From positions 1-42,247 of the forward strand of contig DASQWC010000013.1 in the NCBI GenBank assembly GCA_035640475.1: a stretch of DNA of 42,247 nucleotides, read 5' to 3'. The DNA is from DASQWC01 sp035640475. GTDB taxonomy: Bacteria; Actinomycetota; JAICYB01. Below the pieces are notes generated by a model. The model was not told where the DNA came from and ran no database searches. It saw nothing but the letters and a program-made list of their open reading frames with translations. Shown here piece by piece: positions 7,927 through 15,717 of this stretch; position 1 is the first letter of the stretch; the number at the start of each line of letters is the position of its first letter. The position numbers were made by a program, and so were the translations under genes.

Positions 7927-8937
7927 ATGTTGAGCGGCCAGTTGCAGACCAACGATGCTCCCGATCGCAATCTCGCGATGGAGCTCGTTCGCGTCACAGA
8001 AGCAGCGGCGCTCGGCGCCGGGCGGTGGATCGGACGAGGCAACAAGGAAGCCGCCGACCAAGCCGCCGTCGACGCGATGCGCCACATGCTGTCGACAGTC
8101 AGCGTCGATGGAACCGTCGTCATAGGCGAAGGGGAGAAGGACGAGGCGCCGATGCTCTACAACGGCGAGCGCGTCGGCGACGGCAACGGTCCGGAGGTCG
8201 ACGTCGCCGTCGATCCCATCGACGGCACGGGGTTGACTTCTCGCGGGCAGGGCAACGCAGTCGCGGTGGTCGCGCTTTCCGAACGCGGGACCATGTTCGA
8301 TCCCGGACCGTGCGTCTATATGGACAAGCTCGCATGCGGTCCGGAAGCTGCCGACGTCATCGACCTCGACGCGCCGCCGGAGGAGAACGTCGCTCGAGTC
8401 GCGAAGGCACTCAGCATCAAGCCGGCCGAGGTCACCGTCACGATCCTCGACCGCCCTCGACACGAAGAGCTCATCGCGTCCGTTCGCAGCGCCGGCGCGC
8501 GCGTCTTTCTGATAACCGACGGCGACGTCGGCGGGTCGATCAATGCCGCCAGGCAGGAGAGCGGGGTTCACCTGCTCATGGGCATCGGCGGAACGCCGGA
8601 GGGTGTGATCTCCGCCTGCGCGCTGAAGTGCCTGGGCGGGTACATGCTCGGACGGCTCTGGCCGCGCAACGACGACGAAAAGGCGCGCGCGAAGGACGCC
8701 GGGTACGACCTCGACCGGACCCTCACCATCAACGACCTCGCCGCATCGGACAACGTCTTCTTCGCCGCGACCGGCGTAACGGACGGACGGCTGCTCAAGG
8801 GTGTCTCCTACGCGCCGGGCAAGGCGTTCACGCAGTCACTTGTCATGCGTTCACGGTCCGGCACGATCCGGTACGTCGAGTCCGAGCACAGGCTCCAGAA
8901 GCTCAACATCCTCTCCGGGTCGCGCTACTCCTCGTAA
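7927..8937 (+). CDS. glpX: Class II fructose-1,6-bisphosphatase GlpX
   Basis: A 336-residue GlpX-family phosphatase that removes the 1-phosphate from fructose-1,6-bisphosphate in gluconeogenesis. Diagnostic stretches are GEGEKDEAPMLYNGE and VDPIDGTGLTSRG, which carry the metal-binding acidic residues, and GIGGTPEGVISACALKC near the C-terminal third. The length matches the family. AGGAGG at 7919-7924 is only 2 nt from the ATG at 7927 but 5 nt from an in-frame TTG at 7930, so translation may start one codon later. It is the standard actinobacterial FBPase and fits growth on acetate-type substrates, where sugars must be made. The CDF gene follows after 6 nt. Confidence 0.95.
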   Translation: MLSGQLQTNDAPDRNLAMELVRVTEAAALGAGRWIGRGNKEAADQAAVDAMRHMLSTVSVDGTVVIGEGEKDEAPMLYNGERVGDGNGPEVDVAVDPIDGTGLTSRGQGNAVAVVALSERGTMFDPGPCVYMDKLACGPEAADVIDLDAPPEENVARVAKALSIKPAEVTVTILDRPRHEELIASVRSAGARVFLITDGDVGGSINAARQESGVHLLMGIGGTPEGVISACALKCLGGYMLGRLWPRNDDEKARAKDAGYDLDRTLTINDLAASDNVFFAATGVTDGRLLKGVSYAPGKAFTQSLVMRSRSGTIRYVESEHRLQKLNILSGSRYSS

Positions 8938-8943
8938 TCGCGA

Positions 8944-9855
8944 GTGGCTGCAGAGGGCGGCACCAAAGCGACGGTTGCCGCGCTTGCGGCGAACTTCGCG
9001 ATCGCGACAGCGAAGTTCGTCGCGTTCGCATTCACGGCGTCGGCGTCGATGCTCGCCGAGGGCATCCACTCCGTGACCGACACGACCAATCAGGCATTGC
9101 TCCTGCTCGGCATGCACCGCGCACGGCGCCCGGCAACACCCGAGCATCCGTTCGGGTACGGCCGCGAGCGTTACTTCTGGGCGTTCATCGTCGCGGTTGT
9201 TCTGTTCACCGCGGGCGGTGTCGCTTCGATACTCGAGGGCTATGAGAAGTTACGACACCCGCACGAGGTCTCGTCGTTCGCATGGGCCATCGGCGTGCTG
9301 CTCGTGGCGATCGTCTTCGAGTCGGTGAGCATGGTCGTTGCTGTTCGCGAAGCCAACGCCGTCCGCCGCACGGGGTGGGTCAAATTCATCCGTCATGCGA
9401 AAGCGCCGGAGCTCCCAGTTCTCCTCCTCGAGGACGGTGGCGCGCTGCTGGGCTTGTTCATCGCGTTGACCGGCGTGACGCTCGCCTCCGTGACCGAGGA
9501 GCCGCGATACGACGCGGCTGGGAGCCTCGCCATCGGCGTCCTGCTGTGCATCATCGCGATCGTGCTCGCCGTCGAGTTGCGCAGCCTGCTGATCGGCGAG
9601 TCGGCGTCGTCGGCCAACATCAGGACGATCGAGGAAGCCGTCCGAGAGGATCCCGACGTCGAATCGCTCATCCACATGCGCACACAACACATCGGCCCGG
9701 ATGAGCTGCTCGTCGGAATCAAGGTTCACCTGCGCAACAACCTTCCGTTCACGAAGGTCGCGCGGGTGATCAACCGGATCGAGACCCGCGTACGGAAACG
9801 CGTCCCGGCCGCACGCCTCATGTACATCGAGCCGGACGTGAGAACGAAGCATTGA
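8944..9855 (+). CDS. Cation diffusion facilitator family divalent-metal exporter
   Basis: A 303-residue membrane protein of the CDF family, which exports Zn2+, Fe2+, Co2+ or similar ions in exchange for protons. The N-half shows the TM2 signature SMLAEGIHSVTDTTNQ with the HxxxD metal site, and TM5 carries LEDGGALLGLF, where an Asp completes the site. After about six membrane segments a cytoplasmic C-terminal domain (from about residue 215) has the ferredoxin-like fold typical of the family. It starts at GTG, 6 nt after glpX. Its stop overlaps the next start by 4 nt, so it belongs to the same operon. The metal cannot be assigned from sequence. The EDGG variant in TM5 is common in actinobacterial members. 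Confidence 0.9.
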   Translation: MAAEGGTKATVAALAANFAIATAKFVAFAFTASASMLAEGIHSVTDTTNQALLLLGMHRARRPATPEHPFGYGRERYFWAFIVAVVLFTAGGVASILEGYEKLRHPHEVSSFAWAIGVLLVAIVFESVSMVVAVREANAVRRTGWVKFIRHAKAPELPVLLLEDGGALLGLFIALTGVTLASVTEEPRYDAAGSLAIGVLLCIIAIVLAVELRSLLIGESASSANIRTIEEAVREDPDVESLIHMRTQHIGPDELLVGIKVHLRNNLPFTKVARVINRIETRVRKRVPAARLMYIEPDVRTKH

Positions 9856-10088
9856 TCGCCAAGAGTGTCTACCTGGGGCAGTACACGGACGAGGTCGCGA
9901 ACGTCATCGCGGAGGAGCTCGAGCAAGCCGGTATCGGGTGGAGCTATAAGCAGCCGGGATTCTTCACGCGTGCGTTCTTCGCCGGAGAGTGGGGCACACG
10001 GTTGTTCGTCGACGAGGAAAAGCTGATGGAGGCGCGAAAGATCGCGGATCGCGTCGTCGCACGACTGGAACGCCGGAAGGACGAATGA
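9852..10088 (+). CDS. Small soluble protein of unknown function, DUF2007-like
   Basis: A 78-residue protein with a TTG start overlapping the CDF stop by 4 nt. It in turn overlaps the gamma-glutamyltransferase start by 4 nt (ATGA), so translational coupling on both sides supports it as a real gene. It has no signal peptide or membrane segment. The pattern of a short strand (KSVYLGQY), a helix (DEVANVIAEELEQAGI), an aromatic stretch (WSYKQPGFFTRAFFAGEW), a strand ending LFVDEE and a basic helix resembles the alpha-beta fold of DUF2007-type putative signal-transducing proteins. That is a weak match by eye. I do not assign a function. Confidence 0.7.
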   Translation: MIAKSVYLGQYTDEVANVIAEELEQAGIGWSYKQPGFFTRAFFAGEWGTRLFVDEEKLMEARKIADRVVARLERRKDE

Positions 10089-11665
10089 GCGAGCCCAAGC
10101 GGTTCCCATCGGGCGCGGTCGCCTCGCCGCACTACCTGGCGTCTTCGGCCGGGTTGGCAGTCCTGGCCGACGGAGGGAACGCGCTCGATGCGGCCATCGC
10201 GACGAATCTCGTCCTCGGCGTCGTGACGCCGTACATGTGCGGCTACGGCGGAGACCTGTTCGCGCTGATTTGGGCCCCGCCGGGGCGTGGCGGAGGCGCA
10301 AAGGACGGACTGCACGCGTACAACGGCTCCGGCCGGGCCCCGGCGGCCGCGACACTCGAGGCCGTTCGGGGCGCTGCCGGCTCCGACCGGATGCCGGGTG
10401 CCGGCCCCCTGACGGTCTCGGTTCCCGGCGCCGTCGAAGCGTGGTTCAAGCTGCTCGAACGCTTCGGCACGAGGTCCTTCGCCGATCTCGCGGCCCGAGC
10501 GTCGAGGTATGCACACGATGGCTTTCCGTTGTCGGCGAAGGCGGCCGGGTATATCGGAGCGTCCGCGTCGATCTATACCGACGACTGGGCGCAAGCGTGG
10601 CGATCGGTGTACGCGGACGCAAAGGCCGGGGCTCGCCTCCGGCAGCCCGACCTGGCCCGGACGATCGACGTCCTGCGAGCCGAAGGTCCCGAGCCCTATT
10701 ACCGGGGTTCGATCGGCGAGGCCATCGCCCGAACGCTGCGCGGCCACGGCGCGCTGATGGACGTCGAGGATCTCGCGCAGCACGCCGGCGACTGGGTCGA
10801 GCCCTTGTCGACGAGCTATCGCGGCGTCGACGTGTATGAGCTTCCGCCGAACTCGCAGGGCGTGGTCGCACTCGAGGCGCTGAACATCCTCGAGGATCTC
10901 GACCTCGGGCCGTCCGGATCGGCGTCCAGAGTGCACGTGCTCATCGAGGCCGTGAAGCTCGCACTCGCAGACCGCAACGCGTACGTCACCGATCCGGGCT
11001 ACATGCGGACGCCGGCCGCCGAGCTCGCATCGAAGGAGTGGGCACGGCGACGCCGCGCCGAGATCGACCCTGACCGCGCGTCCGCACCGACAACCGGACG
11101 CGCCGCCGTCGGCGGAACGATCTATCTCTGCGCGGCAGACGCCGACGGGATGCTCGTCAGCCTGATTCAGTCGAACTACGTCGGTTTCGGGTCGGGCGTG
11201 TCCGTGCCCGGATGGGGCATCAATCTGCAGAATCGCGGCGCATACTTCTCGCTCGATCCCTCACATACGAACGCAATCGCTCCACGGAAGCGAACGATGC
11301 ACACGCTTATGCCGGCGATGGCGTTTCGCGACGGAAGCCCGTGGCTGGTATTCGGTTCCATGGGCGGCGACGGTCAAGCGCAAACGCATGTGCAGTTCCT
11401 CAACCACGTCATCGATGACGGCGGCAACATCCAGGATGCGATCGATGCGGCGCGCTGGGTCGTTTCGCCGAGCGATTGGTCGATAGCCGCGGAATCGCGT
11501 GTCGGCGAGGCCGTGATGCGCGCCCTGCGCGTGCGAGGTCACACCATCGATGCGGTCGGGCCCTACGAAACGCAGATGGGGCACGCCCACGCGATCGAAG
11601 TGACCGACGATGGGTACATCGCCGCGACGGATCCGCGGGCCGAAGGCGCCGCACTCGGCCAGTAG
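10085..11665 (+). CDS. ggt: Gamma-glutamyltransferase family N-terminal nucleophile hydrolase
   Basis: A 526-residue member of the GGT family, proenzymes that self-cleave and transfer or hydrolyse gamma-glutamyl groups of glutathione-type peptides. The predicted nucleophile is the Thr in GGTIYLCAADADG: counting back from the conserved Asp aligns it with Thr391 of the E. coli enzyme. GFGSGVSVPGWGINLQNRG corresponds to the GSG loop behind it, and GNALDAAIATNLVLGV and GYGGDLFALIW are typical of the large subunit. No signal peptide is seen, so this member is probably cytoplasmic. The ATG at 10085 overlaps the previous stop; an upstream in-frame start at 9989 would only extend into the preceding gene. 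Actinobacteria often use mycothiol instead of glutathione, so the natural substrate is open. Confidence 0.9.
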   Translation: MSEPKRFPSGAVASPHYLASSAGLAVLADGGNALDAAIATNLVLGVVTPYMCGYGGDLFALIWAPPGRGGGAKDGLHAYNGSGRAPAAATLEAVRGAAGSDRMPGAGPLTVSVPGAVEAWFKLLERFGTRSFADLAARASRYAHDGFPLSAKAAGYIGASASIYTDDWAQAWRSVYADAKAGARLRQPDLARTIDVLRAEGPEPYYRGSIGEAIARTLRGHGALMDVEDLAQHAGDWVEPLSTSYRGVDVYELPPNSQGVVALEALNILEDLDLGPSGSASRVHVLIEAVKLALADRNAYVTDPGYMRTPAAELASKEWARRRRAEIDPDRASAPTTGRAAVGGTIYLCAADADGMLVSLIQSNYVGFGSGVSVPGWGINLQNRGAYFSLDPSHTNAIAPRKRTMHTLMPAMAFRDGSPWLVFGSMGGDGQAQTHVQFLNHVIDDGGNIQDAIDAARWVVSPSDWSIAAESRVGEAVMRALRVRGHTIDAVGPYETQMGHAHAIEVTDDGYIAATDPRAEGAALGQ

Positions 11666-11666
11666 T

Positions 11667-12548
11667 ATGACCGGCGCGGCCGGGCTCATCCCCGGCGTCG
11701 CGCTGCTGACTGCCGCGGCAATCTGGGGGACGACCTTCCCGCTCGTCAAGGAAGCGCTGAAACACATCTCCGCTTTCGAGTTCCTCGCCATCCGTTTCAC
11801 GATTGCGAGCACCGTGCTCGCGGCGATCTCACCCCGCTCCGCTCGTTGGGCCGTGAAGACGGGTCTTCGCGGCGGAATCACGGCCGGGCTCCTGCTCGCG
11901 CTCGGTCACGCTTTTCAGACCATCGGCCTGGATCACACGCTTTCGACCAACGCCGGATTCATTACAGGGCTGTACGTCGTGTTCACCCCGCTGCTCGCGG
12001 CAATCGTCCTCCGGCGGCGTCCGAAGGCGCTGGTGCTGCTCGGCGTAGTGCTGACCGCCGCCGGACTTGCACTGATGAGCCTGCGTTTGGACGCGGGCAA
12101 CGTGACGTTCAACGTCGGCGACCTGCTCGTCCTCGTGTGCGCCGTCATGTACGCCGGACAAATCGTCACGCTTGCGCGATATGCGGCCGAGAGCGACCCT
12201 CGCGTGCTCACGCTCCAGCAGCTGACCGTGACTGCCGTGTTCTTCATCATCGCGACGCCCACACAGCCGGTCCGTGCCCCGACGAGCGGCGCGGTGTGGA
12301 TCGCTGTGTTCGCGACGGCGATCGGATCGAGCGTCTTCGGGATCGGCGTGCAGACGTGGGCCCAGCAGCGGATCTCGCCGACGAGGGCAGCTGTGATCTT
12401 CTCGATGGAAGCTCCCTTCGCGGCACTCGCAGCATTTCTGCTCGCCGACGAACGCCTGAGCTCCCAGGCGTGGGCGGGCGCGGCCATGATCTTGTGCGGC
12501 ATGCTGATAGTCGAGCTCAAGCCCACCACGTCGATCAGAGAGGGTTAG
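11667..12548 (+). CDS. EamA/DMT-superfamily transporter
   Basis: A 293-residue integral membrane protein with ten predicted helices arranged as two EamA repeats. The first carries AAAIWGTTFPLVKEAL and the second ends with ISPTRAAVIFSMEAPFAALAAFLLADE, both classic for drug/metabolite exporters. The substrate cannot be read from sequence. Exporters of amino acids, purines and other metabolites share this fold. The start codon lies 1 nt after the gamma-glutamyltransferase stop, and the crotonyl-CoA carboxylase/reductase gene starts 4 nt downstream, so it is in the middle of the operon. Confidence 0.9.
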   Translation: MTGAAGLIPGVALLTAAAIWGTTFPLVKEALKHISAFEFLAIRFTIASTVLAAISPRSARWAVKTGLRGGITAGLLLALGHAFQTIGLDHTLSTNAGFITGLYVVFTPLLAAIVLRRRPKALVLLGVVLTAAGLALMSLRLDAGNVTFNVGDLLVLVCAVMYAGQIVTLARYAAESDPRVLTLQQLTVTAVFFIIATPTQPVRAPTSGAVWIAVFATAIGSSVFGIGVQTWAQQRISPTRAAVIFSMEAPFAALAAFLLADERLSSQAWAGAAMILCGMLIVELKPTTSIREG

Positions 12549-12552
12549 ACAC

Positions 12553-13794
12553 ATGTCCAAGGACATCTACGAGATCGGCACGACGCCGCCGCTGGGCGAG
12601 ATCCCCGCGAAGATGTGGGCGCAGGTCATCCGGCCCGAGCGCTTCGGGGAGCCGAAGGACGCTTTCAAGGTCGAGCAAGTCGGGGTGCCCGATATCGGTC
12701 CGGACGACGCACTCGTCTGGGTCGCCGCCGCCGGCATCAACTACAACAACGTCTGGGCGGCACGAGGCGTCCCCGTCAACGTGTGCGACGTGCACGGCAA
12801 GTTCGACGAGCCGACCGACTTCCACATCGGCGGATCGGACGCCTCGGGCATCGTCTACAAGGTCGGCGAGAACGTCACGAACATCAAGGTCGGCGACCGC
12901 GTCGTCATTCACTGCGGCCAGTGGGACGTCAACGCAATTCCCGAAGGATCCGACCCGATGTTCCATCCGAGCTACCGGATCTGGGGCTACGAGTCGAACT
13001 GGGGATCCTTCGCGCAGTTCACCAAGGTGCAGGCGCACCAGTGCATGCCCAAGCCGGCCGAGCTCTCATGGGAAGCGTCGGCGGCGTACGGACTCGTCGG
13101 CTGTACGGCGTGGCGAATGCTGATGGGCTGGCCGCCGCACACCGTACAGCCGGACGACGTCGTCCTCGTCTGGGGCGGTTCCGGCGGCCTCGGATCGATG
13201 GCGACGCAGATCGTCAGAGAACAAGGCGGCAAGGCCGTCACGGTCGTGTCGTCGGAGAACCGGGGCGAATTCACGAAGAAGCTCGGCGCGGTCGGCTACA
13301 TCAACCGCAAGGATTTCTCGCACTGGGGCCGCATGCCCGATTGGACCGACGACGCCGCGTACGGCGAGTGGGCCGGCGGGTGCCGCGCCTTCGGCAAGAA
13401 GCTCTGGGACGTCCTGGGTGAACGCCGAAGCCCGCGGATCGTGTTCGAGCACCCGGGCCAGGACACCGTCCCGACGTCGATCTTCGTCGTCGACACCGGC
13501 GGCATGGTCGTCATCTGCGCCGGGACGACGGGCTTCAACGCTGATGTCGACCTTCGGTACCTCTGGATGCGGCAGAAGCGGCTTCAGGGCTCGCACTTCG
13601 CCAACGACGACGACGCGTACGCGTTCAACGAGCTCGTCGTCGCCGGAAGGATCGATCCCTGTCTCGGCGACGTCTTCACGTTCGACCGGATCTGGGAGCC
13701 GCATCAGCTGATGCACGAGAACAGGCACAACGAGGGCAACATGGCGGCTCTCGTCGGTGTAACCGAGCGAGGGCTCACCGACCTCGAGGTGTGA
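12553..13794 (+). CDS. ccr: Crotonyl-CoA carboxylase/reductase
   Basis: A 413-residue medium-chain dehydrogenase/reductase that reductively carboxylates crotonyl-CoA with NADPH and CO2 to ethylmalonyl-CoA, the defining step of the ethylmalonyl-CoA pathway. It also supplies extender units in streptomycetes. GINYNNVWAARG (61-72), WGYESNWGSFAQF (144-156), the nucleotide-binding WGGSGGLGS (207-215) and RLQGSHFAN (343-351) are characteristic of Ccr rather than generic enoyl reductases. Asn65 or nearby, Glu147 and His348 appear to correspond to the CO2-binding residues known from the Kitasatospora enzyme (my alignment by eye). It is the last gene of the glpX run. Ethylmalonyl-CoA mutase is encoded at 31968, so the product can be used within this genome. 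Confidence 0.93.
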   Translation: MSKDIYEIGTTPPLGEIPAKMWAQVIRPERFGEPKDAFKVEQVGVPDIGPDDALVWVAAAGINYNNVWAARGVPVNVCDVHGKFDEPTDFHIGGSDASGIVYKVGENVTNIKVGDRVVIHCGQWDVNAIPEGSDPMFHPSYRIWGYESNWGSFAQFTKVQAHQCMPKPAELSWEASAAYGLVGCTAWRMLMGWPPHTVQPDDVVLVWGGSGGLGSMATQIVREQGGKAVTVVSSENRGEFTKKLGAVGYINRKDFSHWGRMPDWTDDAAYGEWAGGCRAFGKKLWDVLGERRSPRIVFEHPGQDTVPTSIFVVDTGGMVVICAGTTGFNADVDLRYLWMRQKRLQGSHFANDDDAYAFNELVVAGRIDPCLGDVFTFDRIWEPHQLMHENRHNEGNMAALVGVTERGLTDLEV

Positions 13795-13808
13795 GGCCTT
13801 CGTGGCCT
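13794..13808 (+). terminator. Short hairpin just after ccr
   Basis: AGGCC (13794-13798) and GGCCT (13804-13808) form a 5-bp stem around a TTCGT loop immediately after the ccr stop codon. Only a weakly T-rich stretch follows, so this is a possible rather than a clear terminator. It separates ccr from the convergent small peptide gene. Confidence 0.35.
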
Positions 13809-13824
13809 ACTTACAGCCTGTTTC

Positions 13825-13995
13825 CTAACGAGGATTTAGTGCTTTGCGAACGTCCCGCTGGGCTCGCCCGGCGGCGCGGTCGGCAGCGCTGAGGACGCAG
13901 CACGCAAGGCAGCAAATGCCTCCCTTCACGTGCTGACCATCGCCCTTCGGGTCGAGATCCTTCATCAGCTTGGCCTTCTTTGCCTTCTCGGCCAT
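13825..13995 (-). CDS. 56-residue Cys-rich peptide with double-glycine-like leader (unknown)
   Basis: A short frame on the minus strand starting with ATG at 13995. It is preceded by an excellent ribosome-binding site (AGGAGGGG, 6 nt spacing) and ends at TAG 13825-13827. The N-terminus is a Lys-rich helix-like segment (AEKAKKAKLMKDLDPKG), followed by HVKGG, then a compact ICCLACC cluster with four cysteines and a basic tail (AGRAQRDVRKALNPR). The layout of a charged leader with MKDLDP, a Gly-Gly and then a Cys core resembles precursors of ribosomally made modified peptides. The CCxxCC cluster could equally bind metal. No recognisable modifying enzyme or peptidase-transporter is adjacent. The neighbours are a VOC protein, a CoA-transferase and a methyltransferase. 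Expression looks likely from the ribosome-binding site; the function is unknown. Confidence 0.65.
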   Translation of the reverse strand: MAEKAKKAKLMKDLDPKGDGQHVKGGICCLACCVLSAADRAAGRAQRDVRKALNPR

Positions 13996-14095
13996 CGTGT
14001 TCCCCTCCTATCGCTCGTCTTTCAACGCTAGGAAGGATGTGGGGACCCCACCCGGCCGTGCGTCTCGCTCGTCACGTGTCATTTGTCACACCGAT

Positions 14096-14500
14096 TCAGC
14101 CCTTGGACTCGCTGATCTCGAAGAGGTGACCGTCGGGGTCGCGGAAGAAGCAGCGCACCTCCGCTCCCCAGTCGTGCGGTGGCGTGAGGAACTCGGCTCC
14201 CCGCGCACGCAGCGTCTCGTAGGAAGTCGCGCAGTCCAGAACACGGATCGTCATCGAATGGCTCGCGCGCGTTGCGTCGTCCGGAGGAACGAAGCTTGCG
14301 TCCGGCTTGTCTGCCGTCGGGCCTCCGCCCGTCACGATCAGCAACCAGGCACCGTTGAAGTTGAACACCGCAGACGACCCGCCGTACTCGCGGTAGAGCT
14401 CGGCTCCCAGGACGTCGCGGTACCAGTCGCGCGATCGCTCGAGATCGGACACGACGAGGATGTGCGTGAGGGCCATGTCCGGCGACGGGAACTCGCTCAC
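14096..14500 (-). CDS. VOC (glyoxalase/bleomycin-resistance) family protein
   Basis: A 134-residue protein with two beta-alpha-beta-beta-beta halves: ALTHILVVSDLERSRDWYRDVLG opens the first, and HSMTIRVLDCATSYETLRARG with RCFFRDPDGHLFEISES close the second. Family members are metal-dependent lyases, isomerases or dioxygenases, or small-molecule binding proteins; the substrate is unknown here. The GTG at 14500 is favoured because a -10 box (TAGTGT) lies 7 nt before it, giving a leaderless transcript. An internal ATG at 14476 (MALTHIL) would also give a complete fold. The gene diverges from the CoA-transferase with only 20 nt between the start codons, so the two are probably expressed together. 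Confidence 0.85.
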   Translation of the reverse strand: MSEFPSPDMALTHILVVSDLERSRDWYRDVLGAELYREYGGSSAVFNFNGAWLLIVTGGGPTADKPDASFVPPDDATRASHSMTIRVLDCATSYETLRARGAEFLTPPHDWGAEVRCFFRDPDGHLFEISESKG

Positions 14501-14506
14501 GGCTCG

Positions 14507-14513
14507 TACACTA
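14507..14513. promoter_or_regulatory. Bidirectional promoter: overlapping -10 boxes for two leaderless genes
   Basis: The heptamer TACACTA contains TACACT on the plus strand (14507-14512, 8 nt before the GTG at 14521) and TAGTGT on the minus strand (14513-14508, 7 nt before the GTG at 14500). Both fit TANNNT. With only 20 nt between the two start codons there is no room for leaders or ribosome-binding sites, so both transcripts should be leaderless and RNA polymerase binding in the two directions should be mutually exclusive. Confidence 0.6.
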
Positions 14514-14520
14514 CGCCCCC

Positions 14521-15717
14521 GTGAGCGAGCTGCCGCTGTCAGGACTACGCATCATCGACTGCTCCACGGTGGTCGCCGGCCCGCGCATCGCGATGTACAT
14601 GGCCGACTTCGGCGCGGATGTCGTCAAGGTCGAGCACCCGCAACGCGGCGACGACACGAGACGCCTTGGAGCACAAAAGGACGGCGTGTCGTCCTACTGG
14701 AAGCTGCTGTCTCGCAACAAGCGTCACGTCACCCTCAGCCTTTCCTCGCCAAAGGGTCAGGAGATCGCGCGCAGGCTGTTCGCGACGGCAGACGTCCTCA
14801 TCGAGAACTTCCGTCCGGGGACGCTCGAGCGATGGAACCTCGCGCCGGACGACCTGCTGCGCGACAACCCGAGGCTCGTCATCGCGCGCGTCACCGGATT
14901 CGGCCAGGACGGCCCGTACGCACGCCGTCCGGGCTTCGCAACGCTTGCCGAGGCGATGTCGGGGCTCGCGTCGATCACCGGGGAGCCGGGTGGACCACCG
15001 CTGCTCCCGCCGATCGCGCTGGCCGACGAAGTGACGGGACTCGTCGGCACGTGGGCCGTCCTCGCGGCGCTGTATTGGCGAGATGCGCGCGGTGGAACCG
15101 GTCAGGTCATCGACTTGTCCCTGTACGAATCGCTGATCCAGCTGCTCGGCCCCCTGCCCATCGCCTGGGACCAGCTGAAGTACTTGCAGCCGCGAATGGG
15201 CTCGCGGCTTCCATACTCGGCACCGCGCAACGCATACCAATGCAAAGACGGCAAGTGGGTCGCGCTCTCCGCAAGCGCGGAGTCGGTGGCGCCACGCGTG
15301 TTCGACGCGATCGGCCGTCCGGAGCTGAAAGACGACCCTCGGTTCGCGACGCACCACCAGCGAGTCGAGCATGTCGTCGAGCTGGACGGGGCCATTCAGG
15401 AGTGGATGTCGCAGCACACGCGGGACGAGGCCCTGGCGATCTTCGAGCGCTACCATGCTGCGCTCGCCCCCGTATACGAGGTTTCCGAGTTCTTCGACGA
15501 TCCGCACGTCGCCGCGCGGGGGTCGCTCGCGACCGTCGACGACCCGGACTGGGGGCCGATCCGGATGCAGGGTGTCCACCCACGCATGTCGGAAACGCCC
15601 GGCCGCATCGAGAACGCGGGACCGAGTGCGCTGGGAACCGACAATGCCGAGGTCTACGGCGAGCTCGGCATCGGCCCCGACGAGCTCGAGCAGCTTGCGC
15701 GGGAGGGTGTCGTATGA
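14521..15717 (+). CDS. Family III (CaiB/BaiF) acyl-CoA transferase
   Basis: A 398-residue class III CoA-transferase, which moves CoA between carboxylic acids through an aspartyl-CoA anhydride. LSGLRIIDCSTVVAGPRI at the N-terminus, GADVVKVEHPQRGDDTR and the segment VIENFRPGTLERW (written here as VLIENFRPGTLERW in the protein) are family hallmarks. The catalytic Asp is probably in GQVIDLSLYESL, which aligns with the usual DVSLxE motif. Substrates cannot be assigned; relatives act on carnitine, formyl/oxalyl, succinyl, mesaconyl and fatty or aromatic acids. A mesaconyl-CoA role is possible in an ethylmalonyl-CoA pathway organism but is only a guess. It is leaderless from a bidirectional promoter, and its stop overlaps the methyltransferase start by 4 nt. 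Confidence 0.9.
   Translation: MSELPLSGLRIIDCSTVVAGPRIAMYMADFGADVVKVEHPQRGDDTRRLGAQKDGVSSYWKLLSRNKRHVTLSLSSPKGQEIARRLFATADVLIENFRPGTLERWNLAPDDLLRDNPRLVIARVTGFGQDGPYARRPGFATLAEAMSGLASITGEPGGPPLLPPIALADEVTGLVGTWAVLAALYWRDARGGTGQVIDLSLYESLIQLLGPLPIAWDQLKYLQPRMGSRLPYSAPRNAYQCKDGKWVALSASAESVAPRVFDAIGRPELKDDPRFATHHQRVEHVVELDGAIQEWMSQHTRDEALAIFERYHAALAPVYEVSEFFDDPHVAARGSLATVDDPDWGPIRMQGVHPRMSETPGRIENAGPSALGTDNAEVYGELGIGPDELEQLAREGVV

Noticed and set aside
7915..7932. Five-codon frame MRRSC overlapping the glpX start
   Set aside because: Too short to support and it overlaps the ribosome-binding site; possible coincidence.
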